From positions 1 to 41,657 of the IMG/VR virus record IMGVR_UViG_3300024518_001520: a DNA stretch of 41,657 nucleotides; one strand, given 5' to 3'. The DNA is from a virus. The notes under the pieces were generated by a model, which saw only the letters and a program-made list of their open reading frames with translations, was not told the origin of the DNA and made no database searches. Position numbers and translations under genes: made by a program. This document shows, one piece after another, positions 36,682 to 41,657 of this stretch; position 1 is the first letter of the stretch; the number at the start of each line of letters is the position of its first letter.

Positions 36682-36984
36682 CTAACTTGATCCAATAACT
36701 AAATAATTAAATGCCACTGTAGCACTTGTTGTGTAAGTGAAAGATGCAGTAGCTTTTGTAACTGTCGCACTTCCTGGTTCTGCTAAAGGGGTGATATTTA
36801 CAATATAGTCTGTTGACTTAATTCTTGATAAAGTAGTTCCTGTATTTGATGTTGCTGATCCCCATTCAAAATGACTATCTAAAAAGTTGTATATATTTTC
36901 AACATTTTCGTGAATAATAGAAGGAGCAAATTCATCTGTTAAATCCTGTATAAAAACAGGAGGTATAAGTTTTTTAGATGGCAT
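36682..36984 (-). CDS. Small structural protein between nozzle and fibre, 100 aa
   Basis: Begins MPSKKLIPPVFIQDLTDEFAPSIIHENVENIYNFL and ends with a beta-rich stretch (SATVTKATASFTYTTSATVAFNYLVIGSS). I chose this ATG because it overlaps the upstream stop as TAATG and AAGGAGATT lies before it; an ATG 21 codons upstream lies inside the nozzle gene. A fibre-anchoring or adaptor role is suggested by position only. Confidence 0.68.
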   Translation of the reverse strand: MPSKKLIPPVFIQDLTDEFAPSIIHENVENIYNFLDSHFEWGSATSNTGTTLSRIKSTDYIVNITPLAEPGSATVTKATASFTYTTSATVAFNYLVIGSS

Positions 36985-38579
36985 TATGGGAATCTCCTTA
37001 GACCAGGCAGTATCTGGAATCTCAATACCCAAGTATCGATTCGCCATGCAGGGTCTTTACTGGAATCAGAAAACTTAATAGAAAGAGCTTCGCTTCGGTT
37101 TGATAAAGATAATCGTTTAATTACCGATATCGCTGCTCCCCAAAGACCTTCTCCCCATTTAGATACTCCCCAATAGGAAGCAAACCCTCCTGTAGTCAAA
37201 GCAACAGTATCTGCGGTTATAAAACTACCAGCCCAATTCTCTGCGGTAGATATCGTTACAGTACCACTAGAAGTTTGACCAACGACAGGAATGATTTCTC
37301 TCCATCTTTTTGTCATGTCTGGCATATTGTTGTGAAATGGACCAGTCTGATACCTTGATGGGATAGCATTTCCATCGTTTGCATCTTCGGAAGAATCACC
37401 ATCTGCATCCCCTACATCTAACCTACATACATGACCATCGTAATCTCCAGCATATAAAATCTCTTTTTCATCCTCTACTGATACAGCGAGATACGCAAAG
37501 TTTCTATCGTATTTATCTACAGTCCAAGCACCTATACTTTTCCCAGTCTTAGGGTCTGGTGTTCTTAAATCGTAATGGTAATTTAGTACGAAACTATTTT
37601 GTGTTTTATTTCTTGCAGCAATCAAAAAACTTACTCTTGATTCTGAAGCTATATTTACCCCTTGTATATTATCAAAAAGAGATTGATTTACATTAAAAAA
37701 ATCACTCGTATTTGCTAAAGGTCTTTCTAACCTATTTGAAATTATGTTGGTAGTGGTTCCATCAAATTCGTAAAAGTTTCCACGCCAAGGCCATACAATC
37801 AAGTTTCTATTTGCTACGTTTACTATACTTCTTTGGTTTGTTCCTCCTACGGAACGTCTAACTGGAAGCATGGATATGTTGTCTCTGTCATTTCCAGATA
37901 CAGCATACATTCTATCTGTAGTAAAAACATACAGTTTGCCTAGTAAAGATGTAGCACCTACAGTTTGTCTGTCTGTAGGAAACCGATCAGAATTTCTCCA
38001 CTGTGTAGAATCACCTTGATGTGATATTTCGAAATTACTTCCTCTTGCTGGTATTTTTAAAGCAACAGCGTGTCTATTCCAATCTGTTACAACTTGCCCT
38101 AAAGGAGCAGTAGCAGTATTCAAATCCGTACAAGCAGTAGCAGAACCATCCCATTTTAAAATATTAGAACCACCATCAGACGCAATCATCAATATATCGT
38201 TAGATACAGCGAAAGTTACATCGCCACCCGCGAATGTTCCAGAAGGTGTAATAGAAGTAAACGTATTCGTTCCAGCGTCTTTCTTATATATTTTACTCGC
38301 AGAAGTACCACTATTCACACATACGATTAAGTCTGAGTTTCCAGTAAAACGTAAATAATTAAAAATCCCAGTAATCGTTCCAGAACCGACAAGACTAGCT
38401 GTATTGACAACATAATATCCTTTACGTTTCTGTATTCCACCGGTAGGTATTAATCTTACATTATGTATGTCTAAGGCTTCATTTTGTTTTACAGACGTTA
38501 TTTGTGTAGAATCATTAATTCCACCTATATTTTGACCAAACTCTACTCTATACATTTGAAGGTTGTTAGCCATAAACAT
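36984..38579 (-). CDS. Tail nozzle-like beta-propeller protein
   Basis: 531 residues. The start MANNLQMYRVEFGQNIGGINDST, then DIHNVRLIPTGGIQKRKGYYVVN, is a pattern typical of podovirus nozzle or tail-hub proteins (P22 gp10/T7 gp12 class by analogy). Many short repeating strands follow (GDVTFAVSNDILMIASDGG, GKLYVFTTDRMYAVSGND, NRNLIVWPWRGNFYEFDG), as in beta-propellers. It would close the tail tip and hold the fibre. The start overlaps the end of the aldolase gene by 14 bases; AAGGGAT lies before the ATG. Confidence 0.75.
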   Translation of the reverse strand: MFMANNLQMYRVEFGQNIGGINDSTQITSVKQNEALDIHNVRLIPTGGIQKRKGYYVVNTASLVGSGTITGIFNYLRFTGNSDLIVCVNSGTSASKIYKKDAGTNTFTSITPSGTFAGGDVTFAVSNDILMIASDGGSNILKWDGSATACTDLNTATAPLGQVVTDWNRHAVALKIPARGSNFEISHQGDSTQWRNSDRFPTDRQTVGATSLLGKLYVFTTDRMYAVSGNDRDNISMLPVRRSVGGTNQRSIVNVANRNLIVWPWRGNFYEFDGTTTNIISNRLERPLANTSDFFNVNQSLFDNIQGVNIASESRVSFLIAARNKTQNSFVLNYHYDLRTPDPKTGKSIGAWTVDKYDRNFAYLAVSVEDEKEILYAGDYDGHVCRLDVGDADGDSSEDANDGNAIPSRYQTGPFHNNMPDMTKRWREIIPVVGQTSSGTVTISTAENWAGSFITADTVALTTGGFASYWGVSKWGEGLWGAAISVIKRLSLSNRSEALSIKFSDSSKDPAWRIDTWVLRFQILPGLRRFP

Positions 38580-39369
38580 ATCCCTTTATTTCTTTACACC
38601 CCTTCACTACTTGTTCAAAGGTGTCATAATCAATCGCTTGTTCTGCATCGGAAACAGACTCGTTGGGGTTAGGATGTACTTCACATAACACTCCATCAGC
38701 ACCTGCTGCCACTCCAGCTCTCGCAAGTCTAGGAACTAACTTTCTGTCTCCACTGCCATGAGAAGGATCAGCTACTATTTTCAATGCAGTATATTCTTTT
38801 ATCATCGCAATAAACGAAGCAGAGAAACTCCACCTACAATGGTCTTCAAAGCTAACGATTCCTCTCTCGCATATTGCTACATCTTCTGCCCCATGTTGAA
38901 GCAAATACTCTATAGCCCCAAGCGTTTCATCGACTGTCATCCATGAACCACGCTTTAATAATACTTTCTTTCCATAAGAAGCTATCGCTTTTAACAACGG
39001 ATAATGTTGTGCATGACGCATACCTATCTGTATCCAATCTGCATCTGTAACGTGTTGCATATCTGGTGCATCCATCACTTCCACTATCCAAGGAAGTTTG
39101 TTTCCATCTGCTGCTGTTGAAAGAGATAGTGATCTATCTGCTACAAATCCACTATTTTTCGGAGGGTACGTTCCATATATATAACAACCACCTCGTAACA
39201 TGGTTGCTCCATTTTCTCGTACCTTACAAGCTATGGCATATATCTGTTCCAAATTCTCTACAGAACATGGCCCTGCAATAAACTCTAACTCTGGTGCTTC
39301 TTTCTCTTGATAGGAACGTACTAAGGGGTATTTCGCATCAGGTCCGAATAACTTCGCTAACTTGGACAT
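38566..39369 (-). CDS. PEP-dependent aldolase of the DAHP/KDO8P synthase superfamily
   Basis: 267 residues. Family motifs in order: AGPCSVE (metal Cys35), MLRGG (58-61), QIGM, VLLKRGSW (LLKRG at 137-141), ICERGIVSFED (CERG 167-170), DPSHGSGDRKLV (H204), GADGVLCEVHPNP (E230, H232) and VSDAEQ (D241). The metal ligands of the metallo-type enzymes are all kept. The enzyme condenses PEP with a phosphorylated sugar to a 3-deoxy-ulosonate. The loop after RGG, which is KPRTSPYSFQG in DAHP synthases, is CYIYGTYPPKNSGF here, so the sugar substrate may differ from erythrose-4-phosphate. Cytidylyltransferase and GT2 genes lie immediately upstream. Confidence 0.88.
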   Translation of the reverse strand: MSKLAKLFGPDAKYPLVRSYQEKEAPELEFIAGPCSVENLEQIYAIACKVRENGATMLRGGCYIYGTYPPKNSGFVADRSLSLSTAADGNKLPWIVEVMDAPDMQHVTDADWIQIGMRHAQHYPLLKAIASYGKKVLLKRGSWMTVDETLGAIEYLLQHGAEDVAICERGIVSFEDHCRWSFSASFIAMIKEYTALKIVADPSHGSGDRKLVPRLARAGVAAGADGVLCEVHPNPNESVSDAEQAIDYDTFEQVVKGCKEIKGYVYG

Positions 39370-39968
39370 GACATACTCCCTTCATGTCGTTCATAATTAT
39401 AAATAGGTTTCTCTGTTCTGACTAATCCCCATTTTGATGTAGCAGTTCCAAAAACTTCATTAGATATCTTCCGAACAATAGACTCTCCATCATTGATAGG
39501 TTCTTCTTCGTTGTACCCACAAACTTCTTGCAATAGACTTGTCTGTATCGCTAACCCTGCTCCCATTACTTTATCAGGATTATCTTCATCCCAATGTCCT
39601 TGCACTCCTATAATAGGTTTGTCAGAGTGTTGCTCTATCGTATTTACAAAGTGCCACAAAGCGTTTGATTCAAGGTAATCATCAGCATCTAACCTAACTA
39701 TCCAATTACCCTTTGCTAACGCTATTGCTGCGTTGGCTGCTGCTCCCAACGTATGGTATTCCCCACCTATTATCTTCCTACCAAATACGCCAGTGCTTTT
39801 GTATACATCGCCTTCACTCATCCAACTTGGAAACGAAGTACCATTCGCTATCAGTATCGTTTCAAATGAAGTGAACGATTGAGCATCTAAGGAACGTAAC
39901 GCATCTTTTGCTTTAATAGCATAACCATAAGTATGAAACGGAATATAGACTGTGAAGAATGGGTTCAT
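39357..39968 (-). CDS. Family 2 glycosyltransferase (GT-A)
   Basis: 203 residues. FTVYIPFHTYGYAIKAKDALRSLDAQSFTSFETILIANG is the GT2 nucleotide-sugar fold start, LGAAANAAIALAKGNWIVRLDADDYL holds the DxD motif (D94-A-D96-D97), and DGESIVRKISNEVFG follows. At 203 residues it is short for the family, ending soon after the acceptor-domain start. The ATG overlaps the previous stop as ATGA, with AAAGGA upstream; an upstream in-frame start would lie inside the cytidylyltransferase gene. Transfers an activated sugar to an unknown acceptor. Confidence 0.85.
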   Translation of the reverse strand: MNPFFTVYIPFHTYGYAIKAKDALRSLDAQSFTSFETILIANGTSFPSWMSEGDVYKSTGVFGRKIIGGEYHTLGAAANAAIALAKGNWIVRLDADDYLESNALWHFVNTIEQHSDKPIIGVQGHWDEDNPDKVMGAGLAIQTSLLQEVCGYNEEEPINDGESIVRKISNEVFGTATSKWGLVRTEKPIYNYERHEGSMSCPS

Positions 39969-40639
39969 CGCACTTTTTCCTTTGACTTTTGATAATCTAA
40001 ATACTCGATAACGTGATCGAGACAAAATGGCGGTGAATGATTACTATGCAAATCAGAGAATAACTCTCTTAATTTTTTCAAGTCTTTGTATTCATTTAAC
40101 TCATAGTTGAAACGCTTTCTATGCCTTTTATCTACCTCTACTTCATGTACTTTAAATAAAGTCTTATCTTTTAATATCTTTCCTATATACTCTGTTTCGG
40201 AATCTATCTTCATCAATTCCAGTAATGCGTTCCTAGAAATTACTTCGCAGTCAAAACCTTTTGGTAACTTTGGTATATGCGTAAAGTCTGCTCCATTCTC
40301 TACGTGCTCCCTCACTGCCATTTTAAGGTAGTCAGGGTCTACTAGTATATCGTCTGCGGTAACTCTCACTATATGGTCTGCATTGTTTAACTCTGCCACT
40401 GACCATAGCCTTTTAGGTATCTCTACCGCACCATAGAAAGCATCTATTTCATAATGTTCACAAAACATTTGTAAGGGTTTATCGGTATCTCTATTGGTAG
40501 TAGCAACAATGACTTTCATTTCGGTGAGAAACAATCTATCCAACAGATGACTTAAAGCACAACCACCCGTAATAGGCATCAACACCTTGCCATACAAACG
40601 TCTTGAATCCATTCTTGCCTGTACTACAATGGGAATCAT
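39965..40639 (-). CDS. SpsF/KdsB-type cytidylyltransferase
   Basis: 224 residues. IPIVVQARMDSRRLYGKVLMPITGG is the family's nucleotide-binding start (usually ARMxSxRLPGKVL; Tyr replaces Pro here). KVIVATTNRDTDKPLQMFCEHYEIDAFYG and HIVRVTADDILVDPDYL, with the metal-binding Asp pair, follow. Enzymes of this group couple CMP to acidic sugars such as Kdo or nonulosonates. The next two genes supply a 3-deoxy-ulosonate-type synthase and a glycosyltransferase, so a CMP-activated sugar is the logical product; the precise sugar is inferred. Confidence 0.85.
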   Translation of the reverse strand: MIPIVVQARMDSRRLYGKVLMPITGGCALSHLLDRLFLTEMKVIVATTNRDTDKPLQMFCEHYEIDAFYGAVEIPKRLWSVAELNNADHIVRVTADDILVDPDYLKMAVREHVENGADFTHIPKLPKGFDCEVISRNALLELMKIDSETEYIGKILKDKTLFKVHEVEVDKRHRKRFNYELNEYKDLKKLRELFSDLHSNHSPPFCLDHVIEYLDYQKSKEKVR

Positions 40640-40738
40640 TTACTTCTTTTTTCCTCTTTTCATTTTTTTTCGTGCCTTCGCTGCTGCTTTGTAACCTTTT
40701 TTAGTATAAGAATAATGTTTTCCACCTACTTTTGGCAT
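40640..40738 (-). CDS. Small basic 32-aa protein
   Basis: Starts MPKVGGKHYSYTKKGYKAAAK and ends in a run of Arg/Lys. Very similar short basic proteins beginning MPxVGxKxYxYTKKG occur in many aquatic phages, by my recollection. It may bind DNA or be packaged in the head. The start overlaps the lysozyme stop as TAATG and the stop lies directly before the cytidylyltransferase start region. Confidence 0.7.
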   Translation of the reverse strand: MPKVGGKHYSYTKKGYKAAAKARKKMKRGKKK

Positions 40739-41349
40739 TAATAACCCTCTCTTATGGTATTGATATTATTGTCTGATAATTGCATAGCTTCTCCAAACAT
40801 ACTATCAGAAGGAACACCCATTTCTTTAAACAAAAGATCAGCTTCTGATTTTCTTCTTGTAGGATGTTCGTCTTTAAAATCCATCAACTCATTATATGCT
40901 TTGTCCCAATTTCCACTTGTAGCATATTTCCAGAATTTAGGAGTTTTTGATTTCATATCTCCATATTGGAATCCTACAGAAGCTAAAGCGGTTGCTTGTG
41001 CTGGAGATAGTTCACTTAACGAATAACCAGTAGCATTTTCCCAATCAGAGCTAAGTTTATTTAAAGACTTTGTTTTAGCAAACTTATTAATTATGTTAGC
41101 TTCATCTTCTGTTATTGTTAAATTTGATGCTTTTTTGTTTGCTTCCTCCCCTTTTATTCCTAAATAAGGAATTAATTTTTTTATAATAGTGGGGGGTAAA
41201 CCTTGTAGATCGCCCTCGTTTTTTTGACCTAAATCAAATCCAGACGCTATCGTTACACCAGACTTTAATTTTTTTGTGATTGGAACATAGCCTACAAGTT
41301 CAAAACCTTCTTTCTCTCTTATAAATTCCCAATCTATATTTTCTGCCAT
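40738..41349 (-). CDS. Pesticin/T4-type lysozyme
   Basis: 203 residues. The N-terminal part FIREKEGFELVGYVP carries the probable catalytic Glu (E14), and SGVTIASGFDLGQ (T33, D39) follows, matching the pesticin/T4 lysozyme-like fold. AATGYSLSELSPAQATALASVGFQYG and FWKYATSGNWDKAYNELMDFKD are typical of phage muramidases of this group. There is no signal peptide. It is distant from the holin and spanin genes and lies among virion genes, so it may be the soluble endolysin, a virion-associated lysozyme, or both. Confidence 0.8.
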   Translation of the reverse strand: MAENIDWEFIREKEGFELVGYVPITKKLKSGVTIASGFDLGQKNEGDLQGLPPTIIKKLIPYLGIKGEEANKKASNLTITEDEANIINKFAKTKSLNKLSSDWENATGYSLSELSPAQATALASVGFQYGDMKSKTPKFWKYATSGNWDKAYNELMDFKDEHPTRRKSEADLLFKEMGVPSDSMFGEAMQLSDNNINTIREGY

Positions 41350-41613
41350 TTACATACCCATTCTTCTTAATAATTCTATAATTGCTCTTAATTGCATATT
41401 TGGATTAACTACTGGTTGGGAAGGGGAACCTATCATTCCGAATTGACCCATATTCCCTACACCTCCTCTTGGCGTAAATTGAGGCATACTTGATCTGAAA
41501 TTTGGGTTTTCCATAAATCTCATTGGAGAATATACATTACTTTTATCTGGTATATTAGCTAATCCATTAAATTCTACAAAAGGATTTTTGTTAGGTCCTA
41601 CTATGTTTGGCAT
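41350..41613 (-). CDS. Small Met/Pro/Gly-rich late protein, 87 aa
   Basis: Not recognised. MPNIVGPNKNPFVEFNGLANIP is followed by a Met/Pro/Phe/Gly-rich, probably disordered middle and a C-terminal helix LRAIIELLRRMGM. GGGGGTTAGAAA precedes the ATG. It shares its start region and C-terminal helix style with the 128-residue protein that precedes it in the circle, so the two may derive from one gene. It lies directly upstream of the lysozyme gene. Confidence 0.75.
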   Translation of the reverse strand: MPNIVGPNKNPFVEFNGLANIPDKSNVYSPMRFMENPNFRSSMPQFTPRGGVGNMGQFGMIGSPSQPVVNPNMQLRAIIELLRRMGM

Positions 41614-41657
41614 TTTCTAACCCCCATACCCACCTAAAATATCAACCATTTAGATTT
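41531..41657. repeat. Terminal overlap, copy 2
   Basis: Identical to bases 1-127. Removing one copy gives a 41,530-bp circle in which the leftward late operon runs without interruption across the joint. Confidence 0.95.

Overview
The window is one complete, circularly assembled genome of a tailed bacterial virus. Bases 1-127 are identical to bases 41531-41657, so the unit is 41,530 bp and the ends are an assembly overlap. The gene set points to a lytic podovirus-like phage with a P22-type portal, HK97-fold capsid, connector and nozzle-like proteins, three very large internal proteins of the ejection-protein kind, and no tape measure, sheath or tail tube. The host is probably a Gram-negative bacterium: there is an overlapping spanin pair, canonical sigma70-type promoters (TTGACA/TATAAT with 17-base spacers) and strong AGGAGG-type ribosome binding sites. 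The DNA is AT-rich, most extremely between 14 and 17.5 kb. The set resembles uncultured aquatic phages; no host can be named from sequence alone. I see no integrase, RNA polymerase, DNA polymerase or tRNA.

Layout. A divergent promoter pair sits at 14.95-15.02 kb. Rightward (+) from 15.06 to 23.15 kb runs the early region. It starts with about ten tiny, mostly unrecognised genes, then an ERF single-strand annealing protein, a nucleotide-sugar dehydrogenase, a primase/helicase split over two frames, a TET-associated-type glycosyltransferase (TAGT), an excisionase-like HTH protein and a PDDEXK-like nuclease. It ends at a clear hairpin terminator (23.17-23.19 kb). Leftward (-) from 14.9 to 12.1 kb lie two early genes, a structured 424-base gap, a zinc-ribbon protein, a sugar epimerase and an Nmad1-like protein. 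A strong extended -10 promoter at 12.04-12.07 kb then starts the long late unit: small terminase, large terminase (split in two by an inserted gene), portal, scaffold, capsid, head-completion genes, a methyltransferase and a radical SAM enzyme. This crosses the assembly joint at base 1 into a lysozyme, three sugar-metabolism genes, nozzle, fibre, a Maf/MptE-like glycosyltransferase, three large internal proteins and the lysis cassette, and stops at 23.24 kb, convergent with the early region.

Themes. The genome carries at least eight carbohydrate-related genes: an epimerase, a nucleotide-sugar dehydrogenase, a zinc-ribbon methyltransferase, a radical SAM protein, a SpsF-like cytidylyltransferase, a GT2 glycosyltransferase, a PEP-aldolase of the DAHP/KDO8P synthase superfamily with an unusual substrate loop, and a Maf/DUF115 protein. 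Four of these sit within 7 kb of the fibre gene. Together they suggest, by inference, a phage-encoded acidic-sugar pathway that decorates the virion or alters the host envelope. Other oddities are a terminase ATPase and nuclease encoded separately, a frameshifted primase at an A6 run, a 238-bp inverted-repeat cassette with a possible RNA switch, and a phosphoesterase whose first catalytic motif lies upstream of any standard start codon.
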